Of a DNA stretch of 64,000 nt, positions 11,254-24,567 are shown one piece after another. Below the pieces are notes generated by a model. That model had not been told where the DNA came from, searched no databases, and was given only the letters and a program-made list of their open reading frames with translations. This DNA is from Brachypodium distachyon. Its lineage: Eukaryota > Streptophyta > Magnoliopsida > Poales > Poaceae. Location of the stretch: NCBI RefSeq assembly GCF_000005505.3, contig NC_016134.3, positions 6,138,001 to 6,202,000 on the forward strand, given 5' to 3'. The translations under genes and the position numbers were made by a program. Within the stretch, counting starts at the first letter, position 1, and the number at the start of each line of letters is the position of its first letter.

Positions 11254-14200
11254 ATGGGGGCTTCGGCGAGAATGGCCATCTTTCTTCCTTTGCTCCTCGT
11301 CTTCTCCGGCTCGTTCCCACTGCCTGCTCGATCCTTGCCGCTCTGCACGGATATGAGTGAGCCTCTCCGTCTCTTGAATCCTTTGCTGCTCATTCGCTTC
11401 TAAGGTTTTCTATTCAATTCCGTCTGTTTTATCGTGTGCGAATAACTCGCGCACGTCCGTAGTTGCTTGTTGGTTCTCTGCTTATTTACGTTGTTCATTA
11501 CATTAATTAACTACTAGGTGCGCCCGCGATGATGTCCAGTGTCACGCTCAAGTTCTGCGGAAATGACACCACCGGCGGGGGCAGCAGCAGCTGCTGCGAC
11601 GCCGCTGCCGACGCGGCGCTCCAGGCGCAGTTCGACGCCATGGACGTGAAGCCGGCCGACGGCGAGTGCGCCCGTCTCGTCAAGTCCATGCTCTGCTCGG
11701 TGAGTATGATACCGATCGAATCGACCGTTTTATCCGCTATATTCTCCGTCAGTCCAGTCGAGCACAGGGGCCAGGGGGGACCTTTGACGCGAGCGGCGGT
11801 CTTGATTGTTGAAGGCCACTTGGCAGACGCCACTTGTCGCCAGTTCCCCGCTTCGGTTCTGCCCTGCCTTCCTTCAATCCTTCCCCCTCCGGCCTTCCGA
11901 TTCGTCTCCTCCCCGGCCACCTTGCTGCCCCAGCCCAGATGCCGCCGCTCCGCTACCGCTCGTGTCTCGTGCGGCGTTGCCTGTGTTCCAATCGCGTTCG
12001 ACGACCTACTATACGCAGAGAGGAGCGGCGCGGGGCTGGATCTCGCTTCTGCGGCCGTCGTCGGCGCCAACTGGGTTGACGTCCTCGGCAGGCAGGAGCT
12101 CGTTGGTGCCCAGCATGGACAGGCGCCCTTCAGGGGGCTCCTCTCCTCCCAAGAGCGCTGTCGAAACCACCATCAGAACCAACCCACCGACCTAGGGTTC
12201 AATAAGGGAACTAGTCTCCCTTGACAACAAATCGATGGAGGTGGCGGCGGTGTCCGAGATGCGGCTGCGTGGTCGAGGGCGAGGTAGAATCTTTCCTTCT
12301 CCCGTTACCTGACTGGATTTCACCGAACAGGTTGTCCTAGTATAGGTGGCCGATGCCATCTAATCTCTACAAGTTTGCAGGTCTGCGCTCTCTCTGTTTC
12401 CTCTATCAAATATTGGTCCAAGAGTTGCTGAAATTCAATTTCATACCAAAATTTGCCCCTGCTATTCAGTATAATTTTTTTTTACCCTGTAATTTTGTGC
12501 TACTATTTTTTCCCCTGTTATTCAGTATTATTTTTTTACCCTGTAATTATGTGCTACTATTTTTGCCCCTGTTATTGAGTTCTAATTTTTTTTCCTGTTA
12601 TTGAGTACTACTATTTTTTTGCACCTATTATTCATTAATAAATTTATTTCTCCTGTTATTGAGTACTAGAACATGTCAACTAGTCAGTCATGAACATGAC
12701 TTTTTGCAAAGAAATAAAATAAAAATCAAAGACCAACTCATGCTTGGATCTTTTTTTTTAATGTTTACAATTTGAGAGACCCCAAAATTGACACAGGCTA
12801 TAGGTCTAAACTTCTGTAAACTGGATGGCTGGAACCACATCTCAAAATTTTCAGATTGAAGTATTCTAGTGAACTTTAGTGTGAAGAGGATGTCAGATCC
12901 CAAACTAGGAAGCAACTTCCTAACGTGAAGAACCTACATAACTATTGTTTATTATGATGATATGAATACTTTCAAGAATGAGAATTATGGATATATATTA
13001 AATATCATTGCACGCTTACACAGCTTCTTCTCCATAATTTCAGAAGTGCAATCTCTTCTCGGCTGATCTGTTTGACATAGGATCTATGCCACGTACAGTT
13101 CCGCTCCTCTGCAGTTCTTTATCAGCACGAAATTCCTCTCAACCTGAGCACCCCATCTACAATTATGAGGATTATTGTGGGAAAGTTTGGAAACATTGCA
13201 AAAACACAGCAATGTCTAACTCTCCTTTCCAGTCTTTCGCACCAACAAAGGTTGGGCTTACTGGTTCGTCTTCCATGCTTACTGATTTTTGGCAATCAGA
13301 AAAAGACTTCTGTGTGTCTCTTTCTGGCACACCAAACAATCAGTTTGTATGCTTCAACGGCCATGGGGTCTCATTTAACACTAGGAGGAACAATTCACCA
13401 GCTCCTAATGCGATCTGCCTTGAGAAGATCGGTAATGGAACCTATCTTAACATGGTTGCTCACCCTGATGGGTCTAGCAAAGCCTTCTTCTCCAGACAAG
13501 ATGGGAAGATATGGTTGGCCACAGTTCCTGAACAAGGAATGGGAGATGGCCTACAACTTGATGAGACGATCCCATTTCTTGATCTCTCAACTGAAGGTCA
13601 CCTCAGTTCGGACCTTGGACTCGTGGGTGTGGCATTTCATCCCGATTTTGTAAACAATGGACGCTTCTTTGTTTCATATATTTGTGATGGAACTCAGTCA
13701 TCCAACTGTGCTGGTAGATGTTCATGTGATTGTGAAGTGGGGTGCGACCCTTCAAAGCTCGGCTCTGATAATGGTGTTGACCCTTGCCGGTACAACCTAC
13801 TTATCTCAGAGTATTTGGCAAAAGGGTCATCATCAACCTTTTCCGAGGTATATATAAATGTGTGTATGATCTTCTTTGCAGTCCTTTTTTTCCTGATTCA
13901 TGGCTGACCATTATATTCTCATCCTTCATTGCAGGCAACATATGCCGATCCATCTGAAGTTAGAAGGGTCTTTTCAATGGGGTTGCCATATGTTTCTAAC
14001 CATGCGGGTCAGCTTCTTTTTGGACCTACTGATGGATACCTGTACTTCTTCACCGGAAATGGTGGAATTAGGGGTGACCCCTTCAACTTCTCCCTGAATG
14101 AAAAATCGCTTTTGGGAAAAATCTTGAGGATTGACATTGATGAGATTCCAGGTACAGATGGTCATTTTGTCACCTGTTTTGGTATACTTTTGTGTTTACA

Positions 14201-16326
14201 TGTCCACAATTATTCTTCTGTTGTTCAGTTAATGATTTTAATGTAAAAACTAAGTAGGAATACTGCATATTTTCCCGAGCTAGCAAAATGGCTAGATGTT
14301 CCCAACTAATAATGGTGTAGTTCTCCTCCATGGAACTATTTGCAGTGGCATCATCGAACAATTCCCTAGTGCTATTATAAGTTAAATATTGTGTACTATA
14401 GATCAAAATTGTTAGTAGTCGAATAGCTCTTGGTTGCAAATCTGGTCATTGTACTTTAGAATTTGTGCTTTTTACTTTCCGGAGCATCGAAGTACTGTAT
14501 AAAAATGTAGTTATCTTTGATGAATATATTAGTTGTATCATACAGAAATGCCGCTAGTAGTTTAGCAGTGTGTCCCTGCGAATCAGGCCCATGTGCTTAA
14601 GTATTTGTGCTTTTGAATCATAGAAACACAAGGAGAATAATCTCGTGGTGTATTGCTTAAGGCCATATTGTTACTTGAAGAGTACCACTAACTGTTGGCA
14701 AATTTTTGTAACACCAAAGTAATATATATCCATTTTAAATAGCAAAATTTAATTCGTGAAAAAAATTCAAACTTGATAGATTTGCATGACAATAGTGGTC
14801 TGCCGGGAATGGCCACATTGATTTGGAAATTTAGGCTTACATTCTCTTCATCAGTAGTGTGGCAGTGATCGCATGAAAAATTAATTGTTCGCATAGCTCA
14901 TGACTAGTCGATGATAAATTTTAGTGTATGGGAAGACAGATTCCACCTGGCTGTACAATCACTTCTTGTTAGAGAAATTATATTACACCGATGATCGAAC
15001 AATTAGACTCGTATAGATATCCTTGTTGCAACACATGTATTTTCTGGGGAAGATCTGAAAAAACTGGTATTTATTTTACAGCAACGTAATAATGGTTAAA
15101 CGTTTTCGTACTTTCTACGAAATAACTGATCCTGAACTATTTTTCTTTTTCTTTGAGCTTGTTGCAGAGATGGATGAAGTTGCTAACAAAAGCTTATGGG
15201 GTAATTATACCATTCCAAAGGACAATCCCAATTCTGATGATAGTAACTTAAGGCCAGAGATTTGGGCCATCGGTCTTGAAAACCCATGGCGCTGCAGCTT
15301 TGACTCCTCAAGGCCTTTCCACTTGTACTGTGCAGACGATGGCCAGGTACCATTTTCAATGCTATAAGCATCTTAGAAATGAAGTCAATTTCCAAGATTG
15401 AGTGTTTACTGTATTCATAAGTGTTTGACCTTGCATACATAGGAACAATACAAAGTGGTAGATTTGATATCCAAGGGCGGAAACTATGGGTGGAGTGGTG
15501 CGTATGATGGCCAGCATGTTCAGTACCCACCGTGGGCAACTCAAGGAACCAAACTAACAAATGGCACCACCTTCCCAATAATGGGCTATAAGGTTCCTTC
15601 TACCGCCGAATCAGCATCGATAGTTGGTGGGTATGTGTACCGTGGGTCTGCCGACCCTTGCTTGTATGGAAGGTACTGTTGACATTGCACTTTCTTGCAT
15701 GATTGCAATCTTTGGTCTTCTTGAAGGTGCTACTTTTTTATATCTTAAATGTGGATTAATGGGTAATCTGATATACCAGGTACCTATTTGCTGATATGTA
15801 CTCATCTGCCATGTGGACTGGCACGGTTAACACCGATGGCAGTGGTAAATATACCTCTGCTTCCATCCCGTTGAGCTGTTCTGAGAAGACACCATTTCCT
15901 TGCGATGGGTCAACCAACAGCCTTCTCGGCCGAATACTCTCGTTTGGTGAGGATAACAAGCAAGATGGCTTCTTCTTGGCAAGCCAGGGTGTCTACCGGA
16001 TTGTCCAGCCTAGCCTTTGCGGCTATGCTTGTCTGACTGATGCAACCTCGAAACAAGCGACAGCTTCTGTTTCCGGTGGTAGTCATGGATTGGCAACAAT
16101 TCTAAAAGTGCTGATTGCTGTGGCGTCACTTTTCGGCGGAGGAGCTAGTATTTATTTTGTTTGGAAATGTTTCTGCAATAATTCAGCCATATGCTGCAAT
16201 GACATAGAGACTATGCAGGTAACCAATAACACCACCACGCGCGGAGATAGACCTTTGGCGACTGCAACCAAACCTGGTGCTGTTGAATTGGCTGTTACTA
16301 GGCCTTCAGAGCATCGTGGTCGCTAG
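11254..16326 (+). CDS. HIPL1: HIPL-type protein, array copy a
   Basis: Seven exons: 11254-11356, 11518-11699, 13044-13847, 13935-14151, 15168-15346, 15443-15672, 15780-16326. All introns are GT-AG and the phases close, giving 753 residues. Residues 1-28 are a signal peptide (ATG chosen because it opens a hydrophobic leader just after a TATA box). Residues 32-180 are cysteine-rich and folate-receptor-like, with LCTDM, a CCDAAADAAL motif and a conserved DYCGKVWKHC. Residues about 220-650 form a glucose/sorbosone-dehydrogenase-like beta-propeller (NMVAHPDG, GVAFHPDF, GNGGIRGDPFN, LENPWRCSFD, GGNYGW, GGYVYRG). Residues 678-700 are a membrane helix, followed by a short tail. Plants have these HHIP-like proteins without hedgehog ligands; their biochemical role is not settled. 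A surface location is inferred. No lesion is visible, so this copy looks functional. Confidence 0.9.
11700..13043 (+). other. Intron 2 of copy a with GC-rich island
   Basis: The first 550 bp (about 11800-12290) are GC-rich and clearly related to the same place in copies b, c and d, with shared words such as CGCAGAGAGGAG and CAAATCGATGGAGG. The rest is AT-rich with decayed repeats of CCCCTGTTATTGAGTACT type. The exon-2 frame runs on without a stop into the island as far as 12224. Confidence 0.6.
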
Positions 16327-17891
16327 TTGCTTTGTCTTCACATCGTGTGCTAGCTGTTGTGTTCATTAATGGAACCACACGTTGTATATATTCCACTGGC
16401 CAGTTTTCTTTGAGTTCTTTCTACACTGTTTGCAAGAAACATCTGAAGAGTTATGTAACTATATATGGAAGTTGAAATATGAACATCATACTTCAGTATT
16501 TTAACGTCTTAAGACTTTCTGCCGTGGGTAAAACACGGTTCAAGTACAGTGCGAGAGTGCACCTGGGTGGTGATTGGAATTTTACATGCATTGTGCTTTA
16601 GTATTTATGTAAATGCACCACTGTGACAGGTAAAGCGACCCTTCCCACTGGACCATCTATTTTGCTGAACATGGTCAGCTAGCGGATCTACAACTAGGCT
16701 TGAAATTATCCCATTTCTTGTACTTCTTGCCTAGTGAGTATATGTGCTCTGCAAATAAAATGCACGCTATTTACCGTACTGCTGTTAGCACATGACTGGC
16801 TTAATTTGACAGGCTGCGACCCTGTCCTTACGGTTTCCGAAATAAATTCCTTACTAGGTTGCTTTCGATCTCAACTCCATGGGTTGTCGCATCGGTCCAT
16901 CATTTGGTGGCCAAGGAAATCAGTAAGAACTTGGTTGTCTAGCGGCCAAGAACTTCAAACGTACTAGTATTTGGCTAGTCTGATTGACAAAAAATGGCTG
17001 TTCATGTTTTGGCAGGAACCAAATACACTTTCTTATCTCCGCCCAGGAACCAAACCTTTTCCTTTCGCGTCTTGCCATTTTGGCGTGGATTTCCTTCTCC
17101 TTGCTCTGAAACTCGACCATCCTTTTGCTCAAACATGGCCACAGCGGCTAAAACTAGAATCCTCGTTGCCTTTTTTCTACTAGTGCTTCCAGAAACAAGC
17201 AGGATATTACCATATTGTTGTTAGACATGCCTGCTTAATTCGAGCCTGTACTTACAGCTTCGACAAGAGGAAATTCCTAATTAGGTTGCCTTTTTTAATG
17301 CTAGCAATCAGGCTGCTTTTGATCTCCACTCCATGGTTCGTCGTCGCATAACACTGATCAGGGGTACAAATTTGGTTGTGTCGTTGGTTTTATCGGGATT
17401 CATAAAGCATAACACTTTTTTCTAGAATACAAAAAAAAACGATTGGTCGTGGCAGATTTAGTACAGTACAGATAGTACTAATTAGATTCCATCCATCCGA
17501 CATACGTCTCATTTGATTAACCGAATAACGGCACCACCATTGACCAATTCCAACTGTCTAGAAAGTTGTTGCCTCTTTTTTCATCCAAGTGGTGGCCTAT
17601 ACGTCGCTATCTCATCATATCTGCACCGTGTGCAGATAAAGATCCGTGCATGCTACGTATAAATGTTAGCGTCAGCTTTCCACGTGCGGCCGTGCCAATG
17701 CTACCGTCAGCTTAACTGGCTCCTGTAGGAATCGATCTCGGCCTGGCTGGCTTCTTTAAGTAGGTGTTTTTTATGCAAACATATTAGATACATTTATATT
17801 TGGATAAATTTAAGTCATTTAATGTGAGGGATGGAGTAGAAGTATAGTTTGCTCCGACGTGCACAAGCACGACGAACCTACGAAAGCAAAG
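16327..17891. repeat. 3' flank and spacer after copy a
   Basis: This matches the 3' flanks of copies b (33901-35350) and c (44933-46817) in order. Landmarks are GGTAAAACAC near 16528, GGTCAGCTAGCGG near 16673, GCTAAAACTAGAATCCTCG near 17148, TAATTAGGTTGCC near 17280, ATCCGACATACGTCTC near 17495 and CCGTCAGC near 17705. No gene is present. Confidence 0.75.
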
Positions 17892-17934
17892 CGGCTTGAG
17901 AGAATGAGGTTGTAGTTCCTTCTCAGTCGCTTCC
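17892..17934 (+). pseudogene. HIPL exon-1 relic B, cut by a LINE
   Basis: GCGGCTTGAGAGAATGAGG is the same start as relics A and D and resembles CCTTGAGAGAATG of copies c and d. Only about 40 bp remain before the sequence turns into the 5' region of the LINE. Confidence 0.45.
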
Positions 17935-19163
17935 TCACCCTGAAGGCATGAAGCCTTTTTCTTTACGCGAAAAGAAATGAGGGAAGCGGCGATTACGGAG
18001 GCGACTTCGGAGGCGATTGGGGGTGTGAGAGAAGGGGTGCCGGCGGCATGCTGGGCCGGTGATACCGGGCGGGATCTGAGAGGGGTCCTCCCCTCCCAGC
18101 TGGCCCCGGGGCTGGGGAGTCTGGCTGGCGCGGACGGGACCCAAGTGACGAGGTCGCGGGATGTTGGGGATCGGGATCCGGCGAGCTGGATTCTGGATCG
18201 GGATCTGTTCAAGGCGAAGATCCGTGAGGCCATCCGACGAGGAGCTGTCCCAGATCTCCGCTCCAGAGATGCCGGAGAGTCGGATCTCCTGCCGGAGGTG
18301 CGGGATCTCTAGGTTCGTCTTCGAGCACTGATTGTGGCCGGCATCGCATCCAGGCCGAAGGCTGTTAAGGTAACCACGCTTGCTCCCGTTGACTGGTCCC
18401 CTGTTTCCAGTCCGGTGTACAATGTGATTGATTCGGCCGATTCTGAGCATGGGGATGTCGCCTGTGATGAAATTCGGGGAAACTCCCACCTGCCTGTTGG
18501 GGGGATCTTCCTAGCCAGGGTCCGGCGACCTGGCCGGCACCGGTAGTTAGGCCGGAGAGGTTGGGTTCAGTTAGGTTGATTCAATGTGAGTCGTTGGGGA
18601 GAATTTTGCCACATACAGAGTTTGGTTCAGTCCAAGTGTCAGAACACCTGCTGGGACAGATTTCTGGGTTTTCTTCAGATCGTTTCCTTGCTAGTCCTGG
18701 GTTGCATGAGCATCAATAGTTTCTCTGGTCAGCTGAGGGCCTGAGTACTCTAGTGGGACAGTCGTTTCAGGTGGATCGTGGAATAAGGTTTTCAATAAGA
18801 GGATGGAAGGTGCGAATGTTCAGATTTGGGGAAAAACGGAAAGGTGTTTGTGGGATTGATTTAGTACCACCCTGGCCGGAGGGATTCCTTTCCTTGCTTG
18901 GTAGGAATAGGATTATGGAAGGAGCGGGTGGACGAAAACAGGAAGTGTATTTGGGCTGTTTTGGGAGTCCGCAGGAAGTTAGGGGATCTCACCTCCCTGA
19001 TTGATTCGGGGCGCAGAGTGGTTTTAGAATTGGTAAATCAAAGGATTTTTAGCAAATTGGATTGTGGGTTGTGTGGTGCTGGTAATGATATATTTCAACA
19101 GACAGACGGTCTCCATTCCCCCATTGCTCCCATTACAACCAATTCGTTCTACAAAACACCTCG

Positions 19164-20462
19164 ATGGCTGAGAGCCAGGGCAGTGTTGCTGGTGGCAAGG
19201 GAGGCAGGCAGGCGAAGGTGCCTGGAAAGGCACCCATGCAACAAGACAGGATGAAGAAGGTGAAGCAGCTGGCTGGAGGGCGGCCTAGCACCTCCGCTGC
19301 ACCACCTCCCCTCGGCTTTGAGCTCCCTGGGGAAGAGAAGGAGATTTTTGTGGTGAACATGGAAGAGCTGCAGGAGGAACTGAAGAGCAAATGGCTGGTG
19401 ATTGGGAAGTACTACACGACCCATACATTCAGCTCTTCCAAGCTGTTTGAGAAGATGAGGGAGAAGTGGCAGCTGCGTGGAAGGATGGAGTACAAGGAGC
19501 TTGCGGGGGGGGGGGGGGGGTTTCTTCATCGAGCTGGAGATGGAGGGGGACTATCACCATATCCTTGGTGGTGGTCTGTGGTGCGACCTGGGCGATGCCC
19601 TGGTTGTGGCACCGTACGATGGAGTCTCTGCGGTGGGGGATATGTCTCTGAACATTCTCCCCATTTGGATCAGAATCTTCGGTGTCCCTGTGCCTATGAT
19701 GAATGAGAAGACCGCTAGAGAACTAGGAGAAATGGTGGGCAAGGTTAGAGCGGTGCATGTTGATAATCGTGGGAAAATTGTGGATGACTTCATCAGAGTT
19801 AGGGCGGAACTATCATGTCTAAACCTCTGAAGAGGGAAATCAAGATCCAGGAGTTGGGGAAGAAGGCGCTCAGAAGATGCCAGGTTAAGTACGAGAGGGT
19901 TCCTCGTTTCTGCTTTTACTGTGGCCTCATTGGCCATGGTGAAAGGTCGTGTCTGATGGCGGAAGAGGACAAGATGGTTCATTTCTGCACGGAGCAGAGG
20001 GCGTCACCGTATCGGATCTTTGAACATAGAAGCTTTTACATGCCCAAAGCACCTGTGCCAGCAAAGAAGTACCTCCGTTTCGACCCACCATCACCGGGGA
20101 AATGGAGGGTTAGCGGTCCTCGTATCCAAGGCAATGGTGCACAAGGGCAGAATATCACCCCCGAATCAGATGACCGTACGGTCACTGACCCACTGGTTGA
20201 TGCAGCGGTGAAGGTGGTGGCGGAGGGGGTGAACAACCTCAGGGTGGACGATGGGCAGAAGACTGTTCCGGAGGAACCAACACATGAGGCGCCAAGGGTG
20301 GACCAAGGGGAACCGACACTTAACGGGCGGGCGCCTGTGCCGGCCCAAGAGGTGAACCTAGGTGTTGTGCGTGGAGTGGAAAATGGGAATGGGCCCAAGG
20401 GGGTCTCCGGGCGTCGCCTAGCCCGCCAGACGGCAGGTTCCTTCCTGATGGCGAAGGCCTAG
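19164..20462 (+). pseudogene. LINE ORF1 (DUF4283 and zinc knuckle), frameshifted
   Basis: The frame opens MAESQGSVAGGKGGRQAKVP. It carries a DUF4283-type domain (KWLVIGKYYTTHTFSSSKLF ... LPIWIRIFGVPVPMM) and then a CCHC knuckle, CFYCGLIGHGERSC, near 19911-19952. A run of 14 G at about 19505-19520 forces a change of frame, and a second shift near 19810 returns to the first frame before the knuckle. In plant L1 elements ORF1 is a nucleic-acid-binding protein. This copy cannot make an intact one. Confidence 0.75.
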
Positions 20463-20668
20463 GTGCTGGGCAAGAGAGCTGGCAAGAGGCGGCAGGACGA
20501 GCAAGTTGAGAATCCTGAAGATGAAAATAAAGCAAAGAAGACTAGAGGGACCGAGGAAGGAGGAGACAATACTGGGCAGGACGGGCTGGAAGGGACGAGC
20601 ATGGAGGCAGCCAGCCACGGGGCCGCTGGCGAACTGATGGGTATGGTCGATCCCGCCCGTCAGGAGCC

Positions 20669-23600
20669 ATGACGATTTTATGCTGGAATTGCCGAGGGAT
20701 TGGCCAACCTCGGACAGTTCAGGAATTGGTTCGGCTCGTGCATGCTCAGAAACCGAAGATTGTTTCCTTAGTGAGACCAGGCAGCGAAAAGAGATTGTAG
20801 AAAATCTTAGATGGAGGCTGGGCCTTAAAAATGTGATCACCTTTTCCAGGGAGGGGAAAGGGGGTGGGCTAGCTCTATTTTGGGATGAGGGGATTGAGGT
20901 TGAGTTACTTAAGATGGGTAATCGTTTTATTGACACTTATGTACGAAATAAGCCTGATGAAATAAAGTGGAGGTGCACGTTTGTTTATGGGGAACCTTGT
21001 AGACACCTTAGGCATCACATGTGGGATTTGCTGCGGCGAATTAAGCCAATGGCCCATGGGCCCTGGCTAATGGCCGGAGATTTTAACGAGGTCATGTGGC
21101 AGTCCGAGCACTGGTCCAAAAACAGAAGAGATGCGAGACAAATGGCAGAGTTCATAGATGTTTTGTCTTTCTGCGAGTTGTATGATCTGGGGTATGTAGG
21201 GATCCCGTGGACTTTTAATAATAAGCAATTGGGGAACGGGAATGTGAGAATTAGATTGGATCGTGCTGTCGGCTCGCACAGTTGGTCGCAGGCCTTCCCT
21301 GGGGCCTGGGTCTCCCATTTGTGTTCCTCTAGATCGGATCATTGTCCCATTCTTATTTCCCTGGATGCCCTGAACCAACCTGCCCGGAGAAATAAATGCT
21401 TGAGGTATGAAGAATTCTGGGAAAGGGATAAGGAGCTTCCGGAGCGGGTTGCAGAACTCTGGAAGGCCTCTCCCCGGGTGGACGACATGGGTCAGGTGGC
21501 TGAGAGCCTTGGTGAAATGATGAAGTCCTTACATGTCTGGGGCGAGGAGAAATTTGGTCATATTAGCAAGCGTATTGAGAAGCTGAGAAAGAAATTGCAT
21601 AGCATCAGTGGCCTCACTGACAGGCACCATCAACTTATGCAGAGAACACTGTCGAAAGAGATTGATGACCTACTAGACCTGGAGGAGACCATGTGGAGAC
21701 ATCGATCGTGGGTTGATTGGGTCAAGGCTGGGGATAGGAATACAAGCTTCTTCCATCGGAAGGCTTCGTGGCGTGCAAAGAAAAACAAAATCAGTGTGCT
21801 GTCAAGAGAGAATGGGACGGATACTTCTGACGTGGAGGAAATGGAGAATATGGCCACTGATTACTTTTGTAAGCTGTTCACGACGGATGCGGCTGTGAGG
21901 CCGGAACTAATTATAAACAAATTGGAACCAAAGGTGGATGTGCATACTAATGAGGTGCTGTGTGCTGAGTTCACGGATGAGGAAATTGGAGATGCTTTGC
22001 TCCAAATTGGGCCGAGTAAAGCACCTGGCCCAGATGGCTCCCCGGCCCGTTTCTTTCAGCGGAACTAGGCTCACGTGAAAGTGATATCATTTGAGCCGTT
22101 AAGAACTTCTTTGTTCACGGGAGCATGCCGCCAGATGTGAATGACACCGCCATTGTCTTAATCCCAAAGATTAAGAACCCTCGAAGTCTGAAGGATTTCA
22201 GGCCGATTAGCCTGTGTAATGTGGTCTATAAGATCATTGCAAAATGTCTTGTGAACAGGCTGAGACCGCTGCTGAATGACATCATCTCGCCCACCCAGAG
22301 TGCTTTTGTGCCTGGCAGGATGATTACGGACAACGCCATCATTGCTTTCGAATGCATATTTGCCCTACAGAAGAACAAGAGTGATAAAGGGAAGTACTGT
22401 GCTTATAAGTTTGACCTGGCAAAAGCTTACGATAGAGTCGATTGGGAGTACCTTCGTGGAGCCCTAGTGAAGCTGGGTTTTCATAGTAGATGGGTGAACT
22501 GGATTATGGAATGTGTCTGTTCGGTTTCTTACTCGGTCCGCTTCAATGGGAATTTGCTTGAAAAATTCAATCCTTCTAGGGGACTGCGGCAAGGGGACCC
22601 ACTGTCCCCCTACCTTTTCCTCCTGGTAGCCGAAGGCCTCTCTGCGTCGATCCAGAGCAAAACAGCGTCGGGGATGCTGGAGGATCTGAAGATTTGCAAA
22701 AATAGCCCGGGTATCTCGCATTTGTTGTTTGCAGATGACAGTTTACTCTTTTTCAAAGCAAATATGAACCAAGCTGTGGTGATCAAGGAGATCTTATCAA
22801 ACTTTGAAGCGGGTACGGGCCAACTGTTGAGCCCCCAGAAATGTTCCATCCTCCTGGGAAACATGGTTGACACACAGGACGGGGCTAAGGTCGTGACACT
22901 CTTGGGAATCCAGAATGTTGGTTTTGAGGAAAAGTACCTAGGTCTCCCTGTCCCGGAGGGGCGATTAAAGAATGGGAAATTTCAGTCGTTGAAGGAAAGG
23001 ATAAATAAGAAGCTCAATGACTGGACGGAAAAATACCTATCTGCGGCGGGAAAGGAAGTAATGATCAAGTCTGTGATCCAAGCAATCCCAGCTTATAGTA
23101 TGAGTGTATTCAAGCTGCCCGCAAACCTTTGTGAGGACTTAGAGCAGCTGACTAGGAACTTCTGGTGGGGCGATGAGGAAAATAAGAAAAAGGTCCATTG
23201 GCTTGCCTGGGATAAACTGCTGAAACCGAAGAATCGTGGTGGGGTGGGTTTCCGCGACCTCCGCGTGTTTAATCAGGCAATGCTCGCAAGGCAGGCTTGG
23301 AGACTTATTGAGCGGCCTGATAGCCTTTGCGTGCGTGTTCTAAGGTCTAAGTACTACCCTAATGGCCATCTCCTCGATACCGCTTTTATACAACAATCTT
23401 CCCCAAGCTGGCAGGGCATCGTTCACGGCCTGGAATTGCTGAAGAAAGGGGCTATTTGGAGAATTGGTGATGGATCTAAGGTCCGCCTCTGGTGGGACAA
23501 TTGGATTCCAAGGGGGAATCTAAAGGCCACTGGTCGTACTGGACGAAATAGATTCAGATGGGTGTCTGATCTGATAAATCCTTTGACGAAGACGTGGGAT

Positions 23601-24567
23601 GAGAACAAAATTCGTGACACTGTTCTCCCCCACGATGGAGAGGAGATCCTAAAAATTCCTCTCACTACTAGAGTCGAAGAGGACTTTGTGGCCTGGCATT
23701 TTGAGTAGTCGGGCCAGTTTTCGGTTAGGAGTGCCTACCGTCTGGGGATCGAGGCAAAGCTCCCCCTGAAGGGTAGTGGTCAGAGCAGCTCTAGACCGGG
23801 TGGTGATCGTGCGCTGTGGGAGCAGCTGTGGAAGATTAATGTTCCCCCCAAGGTGCGTGTGTTTGGGTGGAAACTGGCCACTGAATCGCTTGATGTCCAG
23901 GTCAACAGAAACCGCCGAGATGCGCGGATTCTCCCGATGTGCAGCATCTGCGGAAGGGAGGAAGAATCTGGATATCATGCCGTGATGAACTGTACTAAGG
24001 CCCGTGCTTTGCGGCTTGAAATGAGATCTCACTGGCAGTTACCTAGGGAGGATGAACTAGAGAACATCGGACTGGACTGGGCCATGGTTCAGCTTGGACA
24101 CATGTTTGCTGCGCAGAGGGAAGCCAAGTTACTCATCTGGTGGAGGGCCTGGCACCTCCGGAATGATCAAGTGTTTAAGAAGGGTGATGCCACAATTAAG
24201 GACTCTGTCCTGTTTCTGCTGGGATTCAGGGAATCTCATGACCAACTGGCTGCGGGCACGCCTTGCTTAAGCGCGAAAGGGAAGAAAGCTTTGCTGACGG
24301 CGCCAGTCGCCGTTGCCCCAGCAGTGGTGAAGCCGACGGTGAGCTGGACTCCCCCCCCCCCCACCACCACCACGATAGGATGGCTTAAACTGAATGTCGA
24401 TGCGGCCTACTCGAATGATGTTGGTACTGCTTTCTAGGGTGGTGTTCTCTGCGACCATGCTGGTAAGGTCGCTGCTTGGGCGAACGGCCCCCTACCTCCG
24501 TGTGGGGATGCTCTGATGGCCGAGGCCAGGGCTTGTCTTACAGGACTTTGGTCTTTCATCCACCTCC
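20669..24567 (+). pseudogene. LINE ORF2 (endonuclease and reverse transcriptase), broken
   Basis: The likely start at 20669 reads MTILCWNCRGIGQPRTVQEL. A one-base loss near 20772 shifts to the frame of 20680-22068. The endonuclease part has WLMAGDFNEVMW and SRSDHCPIL. The reverse transcriptase (22125 on) has LIPKIKNP, FRPISLCNV, GLRQGDPLSPYLF and the catalytic FADD near 22730. A zf-RVT segment with CSIC...H...C follows at 23940-24000, then the start of an RNase H domain (WLKLNVDAAYS). In-frame stops lie at 22066 (TAG where TGG is expected), 22110 (TGA for CGA), 23706 (TAG for TGG) and 24435 (TAG for TGG), with a frameshift near 22085. Confidence 0.85.

Larger units (their letters stand above)
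17935..24567 (+). mobile_element. L1-clade LINE, nearly full length, inactive
   Basis: The order is 5' region (17935-19163), ORF1 (DUF4283 plus CCHC knuckle) and ORF2 (endonuclease, reverse transcriptase, zf-RVT, start of RNase H). The 3' end is missing: at about 24567 the sequence leaves the LINE, as shown by comparison with the related tail at 35375-35845, which continues through RNase H to a poly-A. The 5' border is estimated from where spacer homology stops. Both ORFs are broken by frameshifts and nonsense codons. Confidence 0.85.

Noticed and set aside
12470..12680. Possible tandem repeat (CCCTGTTATTGAGTACT words)
   Set aside because: The spacing and sequence are too irregular for a tandem array; it is treated as decayed intronic sequence.
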